Positions 1 to 5,887 are shown, numbered from the stretch's first letter. The stretch is DNA of 7,526 bases from CAJXOW01 sp964421495 (GCA_964421495.1 CAYQXO010000126.1:1-7526), one strand, 5' to 3'. A program made the numbers and translations. The notes: generated by a model from the sequence alone, not told the origin.

Positions 1-22
1 GACTATGATTCGACAACCCGTA

Positions 23-41
23 AGAGACCGCTTTCAAAATT
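23..41. repeat. 19-bp direct repeat, copy A
   Basis: AGAGACCGCTTTCAAAATT occurs here and again exactly at 192-210. The flanks differ, so the two copies match only over these 19 bases. Read on the minus strand, the copy supplies a TTGAAA hexamer, but 17 bp further on there is no -10-like sequence. It is therefore either a degenerate copy of the promoter-like element at 178-210 or a binding site. Confidence 0.6.
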
Positions 42-137
42 CGTAATTAAAATAGGCCGATTTTGAAGTACGACAGGAGATTCATTTGACGGAAAATTTG
101 TCAAAAGATAGTCAAAACTGTCTCTTTTGTAGTCACT

Positions 138-165
138 TTGTAAAATCCCCCCTCCTTACTATAAT
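138..165 (+). promoter_or_regulatory. Candidate promoter for the batB-like gene
   Basis: A perfect TATAAT sits at 160-165, with TTGTAA (138-143; four of six match TTGACA) 16 bp upstream. Transcription would begin near 172 and leave a leader of about 100 nt before the TTG start at 276. That leader would include copy B of the intergenic repeat. A Bacteroidetes-type -33/-7 (TTTG / TAnnTTTG) pair was not evident in this region. Confidence 0.35.
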
Positions 166-177
166 AGACTCAGGATA

Positions 178-210
178 TATATAAATCATATAGAGACCGC
201 TTTCAAAATT
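178..210 (-). promoter_or_regulatory. Promoter-like repeated element, copy B (leftward)
   Basis: Positions 192-210 repeat copy A exactly. Positions 181-195 (ATAAATCATATAGAG) recur exactly at 5862-5876 upstream of the SPOR-protein gene, and the similarity continues ungapped into the TTTCAA stretch. Read on the minus strand, both full copies give TTGAAA, a 17-bp spacer, then a TATNNN box (TATATA here). This geometry fits a housekeeping-sigma promoter pointing left, out of the window. The geometry is seen directly; promoter function is inferred. Confidence 0.4.
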
Positions 211-275
211 ATTATATTGTGGCTTCGTTGAGGCAGCACGAGTAAATTTCAATAAAAACTCACGGCGCAGAAACT

Positions 276-1286
276 TTGACCTGGCATAATATTTCGTATT
301 TGTGGCTTTTGTTCTTGATCCCCGTTTTGATTGGATTTTTATGGTGGTGGGGACGTCGGCTGCGGGCAAAGCGGCGGCAGTATTTTGATGACAGCCTGTT
401 TGAGTCGCTCCGCCGCCATTACTGGCCCCTCGGGGCGCGCATACGGCAGATAGCCTTGTACACGGGGCTTACCTTTTTGATCCTGGGGCTGGCCGGACCC
501 AAAATCGGTACGGAAGTCCGCGAAGTGAAGCGGCAGGGTGTGGACTTGATGGTTGCCCTCGATTTATCGGACAGCATGAACGCCGAGGACGTGAATCCCA
601 GTCGCCTCGATAAAGCCAAGTATGAGATTGAGCGTTTGCTTCGCCAACTGAAGGGAGATCGCGTGGGACTTATAATCTTCACCGGCGAGGCCTTCCTTCA
701 AAGTCCCATGACCCTCGACTACTCCGCCCTGCGCATGTTCCTGGACATTGCCGGCACCGACCAGATGCCCTCATCCAGCACCGATTTTGCTGCCGCCATG
801 AGCACCGCCCTGGAATCCTTCCAGGCGGAGAAGATCGAGCAATCGGATGCGGCCAAAGTTCTGCTAATCATCTCCGACGGCGAACATCACGGCGAATCGT
901 ACGAGAAAGAACTCAACCAGCTCGTTGAAAACAATGTCTCCGTCTACACCATCGGTATCGGGACGGTCGACGGAGCGCGCATCCCGCTCTATAATGACCA
1001 GGGACAGCAACGCGGCTTTAAACGCAACAGCCAGGGCGGGGTGGTCCGGACCCGACTGGAATCGCAAACGCTCCGCGATATCGCCCGCGAGGGCAACGGG
1101 GATTACTACGAAATAACAGGCGGAGGCAGCGGCATCTCCCCGTTCCTCGGTCGCATCAACGAACTTCAAAAAGGAGAATTCGCCAGCCAGCAATACGCCG
1201 ACTATAAAAACCAGTACCAATGGCTCGTCGGCATCGGACTCTTTTTCGTAATTGCGTGGTTTGTGGTACCCCGATCGAAGAAATAG
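276..1286 (+). CDS. batB: BatB-like membrane-anchored von Willebrand factor A protein
   Basis: A 336-residue protein of full family length. Membrane segments lie at about residues 7-25, 58-73 and 315-332, placing the VWA domain (about 88-290) between membrane anchors. The metal-ion-dependent adhesion site is intact: D96-L-S98-D-S100 (DLSDS), a probable Thr169 in SSSTD, and D201 in IISDGEHH. The phrases GDRVGLIIFTGEAF and SDGEHH fit BatB better than BatA. Bat proteins are tied to aerotolerance and envelope stress, but their exact biochemistry is unsettled. The start is TTG: no in-frame ATG lies upstream before a stop at 243-245, and the first membrane segment begins within ten residues. No clear Shine-Dalgarno sequence precedes it; ATT at 246 would add ten residues. 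Oddly, no batA, batC, batD, moxR or DUF58 gene is adjacent: about 275 bp upstream is non-coding and the next gene is convergent. I am sure of the VWA family and fairly sure of BatB. Confidence 0.85.
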   Translation: MTWHNISYLWLLFLIPVLIGFLWWWGRRLRAKRRQYFDDSLFESLRRHYWPLGARIRQIALYTGLTFLILGLAGPKIGTEVREVKRQGVDLMVALDLSDSMNAEDVNPSRLDKAKYEIERLLRQLKGDRVGLIIFTGEAFLQSPMTLDYSALRMFLDIAGTDQMPSSSTDFAAAMSTALESFQAEKIEQSDAAKVLLIISDGEHHGESYEKELNQLVENNVSVYTIGIGTVDGARIPLYNDQGQQRGFKRNSQGGVVRTRLESQTLRDIAREGNGDYYEITGGGSGISPFLGRINELQKGEFASQQYADYKNQYQWLVGIGLFFVIAWFVVPRSKK

Positions 1287-1334
1287 GCTCGCTTCGCTCG
1301 CCAGCCGGAAGCCGGAAGACTGAAGACGGAAGGC
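1284..1334 (+). repeat. Stop-codon-linked repeat unit, plus-strand copy
   Basis: The unit begins with the TAG stop of the batB-like gene. It consists of a direct-repeat core GCTCGC-TTC-GCTCGC (1287-1301) followed by four head-to-tail heptamers: CCGGAAG, CCGGAAG, ACTGAAG and ACGGAAG (1305-1332). Two related units lie on the opposite strand at 1518-1554 and 1555-1591. The run GAAATA just before the core is also shared with the 1518-1554 unit read in reverse, so the similarity reaches back into the last codons of the gene. Confidence 0.7.
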
Positions 1335-1353
1335 TATACCGGCAAGTTACCGG

Positions 1354-1371
1354 GTTGTGTATATACACAAC
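1354..1371. promoter_or_regulatory. Perfect 18-bp palindrome
   Basis: GTTGTGTATATACACAAC equals its own reverse complement with no spacer. This is the form expected of an operator for a dimeric DNA-binding protein. As a hairpin it would need to open at least the central TATA as a loop. It lies 68 bp beyond the batB-like stop and no run of T follows, so a standard intrinsic terminator is unlikely. The palindrome is seen directly; its role is unknown. Confidence 0.5.
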
Positions 1372-1510
1372 TCTGTTTCCTGCTGGAATAACCTTCCGTC
1401 CCGACCTGGATTTAAAACTCCACGCTGTCGGTTAGCCTGTCTCCCGTCGGCTGGTACTTTAAAAAAGAGTTAAAATTGCCATTCGCAATCCATTGTAAGT
1501 CTAACAGACA

Positions 1511-1537
1511 GCTGTCGGGATTCCGACTTCCGACAGC
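1511..1537. repeat. Inverted repeat / hairpin in the convergent region
   Basis: GCTGTCGG (1511-1518) pairs perfectly with CCGACAGC (1530-1537). A G-T and an A-T pair extend the stem to 10 bp around a 7-nt loop. It overlaps the distal end of the second minus-strand repeat unit. No T-run follows on either strand, so it is better described as a strong secondary structure than as a classical terminator. Confidence 0.55.
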
Positions 1538-1554
1538 GAGCGCAGCGAGCCTTA
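1518..1554 (-). repeat. Stop-codon-linked repeat unit, minus-strand copy 2
   Basis: Read on the minus strand, the unit starts TAAGGCTCGC and has the core GCTCGC-TGC-GCTCGC (1550-1536) followed by heptamer-like TCGGAAG and TCGGAAT. It lies directly behind the 1555-1591 unit in the same orientation, and matches the plus-strand unit at 1284-1318 with a few substitutions and one length difference. Confidence 0.65.
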
Positions 1555-1591
1555 TTTCCGCCTTCCGGCAGGGCTAGCGAAGCTAGCCCTA
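1555..1591 (-). repeat. Stop-codon-linked repeat unit, minus-strand copy 1
   Basis: On the minus strand this unit begins one base after the TAA stop of the cohesin/dockerin gene. It has the same plan as its relatives: a core GCTAGC-TTC-GCTAGC, then CCGGAAG and GCGGAAA. Because GCTAGC is self-complementary, this copy also forms a perfect hairpin, annotated separately. Confidence 0.65.
1570..1590. terminator. Perfect 9-bp hairpin between convergent genes
   Basis: AGGGCTAGC (1570-1578) pairs with GCTAGCCCT (1582-1590) around a three-base GAA loop. On the plus strand it is followed by ATTTATTT, a moderately U-rich tail that could end leftover batB transcripts. On the minus strand it begins two bases after the stop of the cohesin/dockerin gene but has no T-run behind it. 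It may act in both directions; terminator activity is inferred. Confidence 0.45.
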
Positions 1592-1592
1592 T

Positions 1593-4127
1593 TTATTTAA
1601 CCAACAGCATTTTGCCGGATAACTTACTAGACCCAGTATCCAGGATGTACATATACACCCCGCTGGAAAATCCGGTGGCATCCCACGTGTGGGAGTAGGT
1701 TCCGGCCCTCTGGTACTGCCGGTCCACCAGCGTGGCCACCCTTTTCCCGAGCAGGGAATAGATGTGCAGGGATATTTCTCCCGGCTTTGCAAGCTGGTAT
1801 CGGAGCCGGGTCGAGGGATTGAAAGGATTCGGAAAGTTGGGAATCAGCCGGGTTTTCCGGGGTAACTGGCCATTTTCCTCTCCCTTGTCGATGCCCGTAG
1901 CTGTAGAATGGATCAGACTGAAATCATTCAGGGATCGCGCGGGCATATCCGGGCGGGAAATGCGGACGTCGGTTGCCTTTACGGTTACCGGTCCGGGCCA
2001 GTCGGTAGCGGCCGTGACGCGAAATCGCATCAACCTTTCAGCCCGTTTCGGCTGCGTCCACCCCTTGTGCACCCATGCGCCCGACCATCGGGCCTCTCCT
2101 TTTCTCGCAAAGCTCAACAGCTTATCCTGCCGGTCCCAGCCATAGAGCCAGTCCCCGGCATCAAAAACGGGAGCCAGGATCTCCTTTGCGGGCGTAAAAT
2201 CGCCGTCTGTTCCCTTCACCTTCAGGTTCACCGACAACCCGCTCAAGTCGACCGGCTCGTCTGTCTGAACCGCGATGTAGTGGTCCTCCCCCTCTTTCAG
2301 GGCCGGCAGCATAAGCTCCGGGGGAGCGGATCCGGCGGACTGCACGGCGGTTTGCTGCCGGCTCTGCCCGTAATTCAGGCCGACCGCCTCCAGATCCGAG
2401 TGATTGACATACCCGCTGCCGTCCGTGTCGGCAAAGGTCGCCTCGAAGGGGAACCAGCCGATCGCCTCCAGCCCGCTCCAGGAAACATTGCGAAGGATAC
2501 GGTCCGGACCTTTCAGCCCCCACCACGTACCGAGCGGCAATACATCCGCGGCCGTTACGGTTCCGTCGTTGTCGGCATCGCCCGGCCAGACCGTCGGCGT
2601 TTTGGGGTTGAGGGCCGTCCCGGTAACGGTTATATCATCGATCCGCACCTTCCCCTGCGAGGAAATATCGGCAGTCCCGTCCACCCGCGTATCGCCTATT
2701 CGCTGCCAGCGAATAAAGAGCGAGTCCCGGTCGTTGGCAGTGACGGGCAGTTCCACCTCCCGCAGGCGTCCCGTGGTCCAGTCCTCACCGACCTGCACTG
2801 CCCCGCCCGGCACCTCGGTCCACGTCGAGTCGTCCAGGCTGACCTCCAGTTGAAAATCGCGGGCGGCACTGCCGGTCCCCTTGAACGCCGACGATACCCG
2901 GATCTGCTGGAAGCCGTTCGTTGCAAGCCGCGTTTTCAGGAATTTTACGCTGTCCGTTCCCTCTTCCGCATGCCAGCTCGCCGTAGCCATGGAAAAGCCG
3001 CGATTCCGCTCGTCAAAGCCGTCCAGTCGCGAGCCGGACAAGGTCACGGCCGCAAAACGATTGATCGACAGGGCCTGATCCACGGTCCGGTCCCGATCGT
3101 CAAAATCCCAGCGAGCCAGGATATGTGCGTACGGGGGACGCTCTTGGACCGTCAGCCGACCCGACGGGGCCGAGTCCGCATGCCAGAAACGCCCCGTGTC
3201 GGCGGCAAATCCGCCGTAGCGATAGGCCCTGTCATTCAACTGCATCCGAGCGACGTAGTACCACTGGCCGACATCCAACGCCGGACCGAATTCCACCCCG
3301 TATTGCCTGGCTCCCGAAGCCGTCTGCACTCCCGGATCGGCCCGTCTCCACTGCTCCTCCGGCCACGCAGCGGGATCCGTATCCACGTTACTGAGGGCGA
3401 TCCACACCTTCAGACAGTCGGAAGGCGTGCTGACATCGGTTACCTCGCGGGCAAACGCATAGGCCTGCAGTGGAATCGTCTGGGCCTCGTGAATCGTATC
3501 CGCCTGCTGCACCAATCCCCCGCCTGTAAGCCGGGGTTTGACCTTAATTTCCAGGGCCGGCGGCTCTGCCGTCGGCACCTCTTGTCCCTCCGCATTCTTC
3601 AGTACACTCTGCTGAAATTGAATCGTGGTCAGACCGGTATCCGCCGACGCCTTGACGCCGAAATGGATGCGCATCAGGCGCCCCGGTCCCACGGCCTCTC
3701 CCGACGTACGCGAAGCGCTGACGCCCACCGTATTGTGGCTGAGCATATCGCCCACCGAAATGCCGTCGGAATCCCCGAGCAGGCTATCCGCCTGCGTTGC
3801 CCGAAACGTCAGAATCGCCGGCTCGACGGTAATTTCCGACTCAAAATAGTAGGCGGCCGAGGCGCTGTCGAGGCGAACCACCACCTCGAACTCCTCGCCC
3901 TGACCGACCACGTCCACATTTGATATGGCCGAAAGCCCGGCCGGACCGGTCTGGGCGCTCGCCGCATTGTGAATCAACAAAGTCAGCAGGCTGATCAAAA
4001 ATAGATACCAGGCCGTCCGAAACCACCGCGACCCCTCCCATCTATCCAATAAACGCTCCGGTTGAATAAACCGCCTCCCTCGCTGCGGATCCCTCGACGA
4101 TAAAAAAGATTTATTAAAGTAATGCAT
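1593..4127 (-). CDS. Secreted cohesin/dockerin multidomain protein with type IX sorting domain
   Basis: An 844-residue protein from the ATG at 4127. A long basic N-region leads into a hydrophobic signal segment (about 36-55) ending ASA-Q. Then come: a cohesin-like domain (about 63-197); a beta-sandwich resembling modules of secreted Rhodothermia-type proteins (about 201-328); a jelly-roll domain like those attached to extracellular nucleases (about 333-503); two dockerin-like calcium loops (D517/D519/D521/D528 and D567/D569/S571/N575/D578); a weak second cohesin-like domain (about 601-734); and a C-terminal sorting domain (about 752-844) with PNPFNPST and a final KMLLVK. No catalytic motif was seen, so a binding, scaffold or surface-assembly role is likely. 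I chose the ATG because GGGAGG (4137-4132) sits four bases before it and a TATAAT box lies just upstream; an in-frame TTG at 4190 lies upstream of that box. A terminator-like hairpin follows the stop. Confidence 0.82.
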   Translation of the reverse strand: MHYFNKSFLSSRDPQRGRRFIQPERLLDRWEGSRWFRTAWYLFLISLLTLLIHNAASAQTGPAGLSAISNVDVVGQGEEFEVVVRLDSASAAYYFESEITVEPAILTFRATQADSLLGDSDGISVGDMLSHNTVGVSASRTSGEAVGPGRLMRIHFGVKASADTGLTTIQFQQSVLKNAEGQEVPTAEPPALEIKVKPRLTGGGLVQQADTIHEAQTIPLQAYAFAREVTDVSTPSDCLKVWIALSNVDTDPAAWPEEQWRRADPGVQTASGARQYGVEFGPALDVGQWYYVARMQLNDRAYRYGGFAADTGRFWHADSAPSGRLTVQERPPYAHILARWDFDDRDRTVDQALSINRFAAVTLSGSRLDGFDERNRGFSMATASWHAEEGTDSVKFLKTRLATNGFQQIRVSSAFKGTGSAARDFQLEVSLDDSTWTEVPGGAVQVGEDWTTGRLREVELPVTANDRDSLFIRWQRIGDTRVDGTADISSQGKVRIDDITVTGTALNPKTPTVWPGDADNDGTVTAADVLPLGTWWGLKGPDRILRNVSWSGLEAIGWFPFEATFADTDGSGYVNHSDLEAVGLNYGQSRQQTAVQSAGSAPPELMLPALKEGEDHYIAVQTDEPVDLSGLSVNLKVKGTDGDFTPAKEILAPVFDAGDWLYGWDRQDKLLSFARKGEARWSGAWVHKGWTQPKRAERLMRFRVTAATDWPGPVTVKATDVRISRPDMPARSLNDFSLIHSTATGIDKGEENGQLPRKTRLIPNFPNPFNPSTRLRYQLAKPGEISLHIYSLLGKRVATLVDRQYQRAGTYSHTWDATGFSSGVYMYILDTGSSKLSGKMLLVK

Positions 4128-4131
4128 ATGG

Positions 4132-4137
4132 CCTCCC
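4132..4137 (-). promoter_or_regulatory. Ribosome binding site fixing the cohesin/dockerin start
   Basis: GGGAGG on the minus strand with a four-base spacer to the ATG at 4127. It supports this start over an in-frame TTG at 4190, which would add 21 residues before an already long signal-peptide N-region. Confidence 0.7.
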
Positions 4138-4157
4138 TTTTGATGAAAGATGATCGT

Positions 4158-4163
4158 ATTATA
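4158..4163 (-). promoter_or_regulatory. -10 box upstream of the cohesin/dockerin gene
   Basis: A perfect TATAAT on the minus strand, about 30 bp before the ATG at 4127, implying a short leader of around 25 nt. No good -35 hexamer stands at 16-18 bp, so the promoter may need an activator or another sigma factor. A transcript starting here would exclude the in-frame TTG at 4190. Confidence 0.4.
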
Positions 4164-4517
4164 CAACCAATAGATCACCGGGAAGGCCAATCCTTACAAG
4201 AATGGCAGCCAGAAACCAGGAACTCTTTCAGTCTTTTGCCAATCTATTCCAATCTGACCGAATTTTGCAAAACCCAAATCGCTATCCGCGTTAACGCCCA
4301 ATTTACAATATTACTTGCATTTTGCCGGGTTGATACCATATACAGCGAAGACGGTACTGAAAACAAAACAACATCCACGGGATACAATATCCAAAACATG
4401 CTTACAACCGGGCCCCGTTCAACGCAATGTATACGCAACGAAATAAAAATCCCGCCAGCCCAGTAGTTCATCTTCCCGCAAGTATATTATTAAGAACGTA
4501 AGAGGGGAGCGTGATAT

Positions 4518-4551
4518 AAAAAAGTGCCGGCAACCAGGAGGTCACCGGCAC
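4518..4551 (-). terminator. Intrinsic terminator of the SPOR-protein gene
   Basis: On the minus strand GTGCCGGTGACC (4551-4540) pairs with GGTTGCCGGCAC (4535-4524): a 12-bp stem with two G-T pairs and a four-base TCCT loop, followed by six T (4523-4518). It begins about 32 bp after the TAG stop at 4583. This is a textbook Rho-independent terminator and separates this gene from the cohesin/dockerin gene downstream. Confidence 0.9.
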
Positions 4552-4582
4552 GTGCATTGAAAACTTTTAAAAGCCTGTCTTT

Positions 4583-5803
4583 CTACTGCTCTTTCAGGAC
4601 CGGCTCCTGGTGGTACTCAAAGAGCCAGGCATCGCTATTGATGGATTTATACTTGCTTTCGAGCAGGCTGTTGGCCTTGCCGTAGCTCATGCCGTTGGTA
4701 AAGGCCACGCGATAGGGACCCCTTTCCTGGTTCCCTTTTGGAGGCAGGATGCGCGCCCGGTCATATCCCTGGCTTTTAAGCTCGCGAAGGTATCTCATCG
4801 CGCGATCCATCGTGACAAAAGAGCCGCCGATGATATAATAATTGCCGGTCGACCGCGTCATTTTCTCCTTCTTCTCCACATCCTTCGAGAGTTCATTTAC
4901 GCGGGCTTGTACCGAATCCACCCGCTCAACCACATTACGCTGGTTTAACTGCTCAATATCATCGGCATTCTTGTCAACCTTCTTTTGCGTTTGTTCAACC
5001 TTTTCTTCCTGTTTCTCGACCTGTTTTCGGGTCTCCTCTGTTTTGCGCTCCAGGCTCTCTATTTTCCGGGCCAGTGGACGAACTTCCTCTTCAACCGACG
5101 TTTCCCTGTCCCACATGGCATGGCGCGAGTCACTCGAACCGAATTTAATGGTAAACCCGGCCATCGCCGTCAAAAAGCGATCGTTTTGTGATTGGTCCAC
5201 CATATTACCGTTCCGACCAATCTCAAAATCATAGCCATCCATCAGTGCACTGGTGGTGAAATTCTGTTCCGCCTGCAACAGAAAATCGAGGCGGGGTGAA
5301 AGACGAATGCGAAATTCCGAACCGAGGCTCAAGTTCGAAGTGATGCCATCGTTTTCCTCGCCTGCGTAGCGATTGCCGGTCCCCCGTGGATTGTCCAGGC
5401 TTACCATAACGTAATTTTTCAGCACTCCGACTCCGCCGTACAGTGACAGGTTGACGTTGTCATTCCGGATTACCGTAAACTCCGGCTGCAGGGAGAAGCG
5501 CAGAAATTGATTCTCATAATTCTGTCCAAACCAGTTATCTCCCGTTCCCTTGAACGTCCCCCCGGAAAAACTTCCGCGGATAGCAAAGCGGGGATTAGCC
5601 GCATAGCGTATATTAAAGGCTGCTGTCGGCGTTAAAAACTCGCTACCCACCGTAAACTGCGTATAAGGCACGCCTCCCAGCATGTCGATACTCCAGTTAC
5701 GGGGTGGGGACTGTTCCTGTGCCAATACCGATTGACTCATAAACAACAGTACCAAGATTCCACACGCCGCCGTTACCCATTGCTTCATGCTCGAGGTTTC
5801 CAT
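4583..5803 (-). CDS. Outer-membrane beta-barrel / coiled-coil / SPOR-domain protein
   Basis: A 406-residue protein with a signal peptide (about 1-28, cleavage after VLA). Residues 36-222 alternate in the way of a small OmpA/OmpX-like outer-membrane beta-barrel, with strands such as NLSLYGGVGVL and FLTAMAGFTIKFG. Residues about 236-313 are a highly charged heptad coiled coil rich in Lys, Glu and Gln. Residues 319-399 resemble a SPOR domain (NYYIIGGSF, helix DRAMRYLRELKSQGY, PYRVAF, then a second helix), a fold known to bind peptidoglycan glycan strands stripped of peptides. The order suggests a barrel in the outer membrane with a periplasmic rod ending in a wall-binding tip, like an OmpA tether with SPOR in place of the OmpA_C domain. 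ATG 5803 is chosen because AGGTG (5812-5808) sits four bases upstream; ATG 5788 is an alternative with a weaker site. It has its own promoter-like element and a strong terminator, so it is probably monocistronic. Confidence 0.82.
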   Translation of the reverse strand: METSSMKQWVTAACGILVLLFMSQSVLAQEQSPPRNWSIDMLGGVPYTQFTVGSEFLTPTAAFNIRYAANPRFAIRGSFSGGTFKGTGDNWFGQNYENQFLRFSLQPEFTVIRNDNVNLSLYGGVGVLKNYVMVSLDNPRGTGNRYAGEENDGITSNLSLGSEFRIRLSPRLDFLLQAEQNFTTSALMDGYDFEIGRNGNMVDQSQNDRFLTAMAGFTIKFGSSDSRHAMWDRETSVEEEVRPLARKIESLERKTEETRKQVEKQEEKVEQTQKKVDKNADDIEQLNQRNVVERVDSVQARVNELSKDVEKKEKMTRSTGNYYIIGGSFVTMDRAMRYLRELKSQGYDRARILPPKGNQERGPYRVAFTNGMSYGKANSLLESKYKSINSDAWLFEYHQEPVLKEQ

Positions 5804-5858
5804 AGAACACCTATTTTAATTTTATTAATAGTTCACCTGCATTGATTACCCTTCCCTT

Positions 5859-5887
5859 ACAATAAATCATATAGAGGGCATTTTCAA
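5859..5887 (-). promoter_or_regulatory. Promoter-like repeated element, copy C, for the SPOR-protein gene
   Basis: On the minus strand: TTGAAA (5887-5882), a 17-bp spacer, then TATTGT (5864-5859), giving a predicted start near 5852 and a leader of about 48 nt. The core ATAAATCATATAGAG (plus strand, 5862-5876) is identical to 181-195, and the following bases to the TTTCAA stretch are similar without gaps. The position just upstream of a gene on the same strand makes a promoter role more likely here than for copies A and B. Confidence 0.45.

Larger units (their letters stand above)
1..275. other. Non-coding leader region upstream of the batB-like gene
   Basis: No reading frame here looks like a protein. 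The stretch is AT-rich and contains two exact copies of a 19-bp repeat (23-41 and 192-210), a TATAAT box at 160-165, and a dyad of TTTGAC (85-90) and GTCAAA (100-105) followed by another GTCAAA at 111-116. A second dyad pairs TTCAAAAT (33-40) with ATTTTGAA (60-67). Promoter-like elements point both ways, so this is probably a divergent control region whose left-hand gene lies outside the window. That last point is inference. Confidence 0.5.
1287..1592. other. Convergent intergenic region with repeats and dyads
   Basis: Between two convergent stop codons there is no believable gene. The stretch contains part of the plus-strand repeat unit, a perfect 18-bp palindrome at 1354-1371, a hairpin at 1511-1537, and two minus-strand repeat units at 1518-1554 and 1555-1591. 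The centre (about 1375-1500) is unremarkable apart from an A-rich stretch at about 1460-1480. The outer repeat units form inverted arms about 36-40 bp long around this centre, an arrangement like a small non-autonomous mobile element. No target duplication could be recognised. Confidence 0.6.
4128..4582. other. 455-bp intergenic spacer
   Basis: The right end (4518-4551) is the terminator of the SPOR-protein gene. The left end (4128-4163) holds the ribosome site and -10 box of the cohesin/dockerin gene. The roughly 350 bp between, from about 4165 to 4517, is more AT-rich than the flanking genes, and I see no convincing gene, RNA or repeat in it. Two short open frames (plus 4122-4466, 114 codons; minus 4471-4244, 75 codons) have no recognisable protein features. 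Confidence 0.55.

Noticed and set aside
1..130. Short leftward gene fragment at the left edge
   Set aside because: The only minus-strand ATG frame noticed there (start near 85) ends after about a dozen codons, so no gene can be supported.
1284..1334. CRISPR-like array made of the heptamers
   Set aside because: The units are seven bases long and directly adjacent with no spacers, so this is a short tandem repeat.
1220..1435. A 71-codon plus-strand frame crossing the batB-like stop
   Set aside because: Its middle is simply the GCTCGC/CCGGAAG repeat unit translated, and its start lies inside the batB-like gene in another frame.
1908..3923. A 671-codon open frame on the plus strand, antisense to the cohesin/dockerin gene
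   Set aside because: Its product is rich in Arg, Pro, Gly and His, with no signal, domain or repeat pattern. The minus-strand frame over the same bases has clear domains, calcium loops and a sorting signal. Long antisense frames are common in GC-rich genes with few TTA, CTA and TCA codons.
4122..4466. A 114-codon plus-strand frame in the 455-bp spacer
   Set aside because: It overlaps the start, ribosome site and -10 box of the cohesin/dockerin gene, has no ribosome site of its own, and its product has no recognisable feature.
4244..4471. A 75-codon minus-strand frame in the spacer
   Set aside because: It has some hydrophobic stretches, but the purine run (GGGAAG) directly abuts the ATG, there is no promoter, and the composition looks like non-coding AT-rich DNA.
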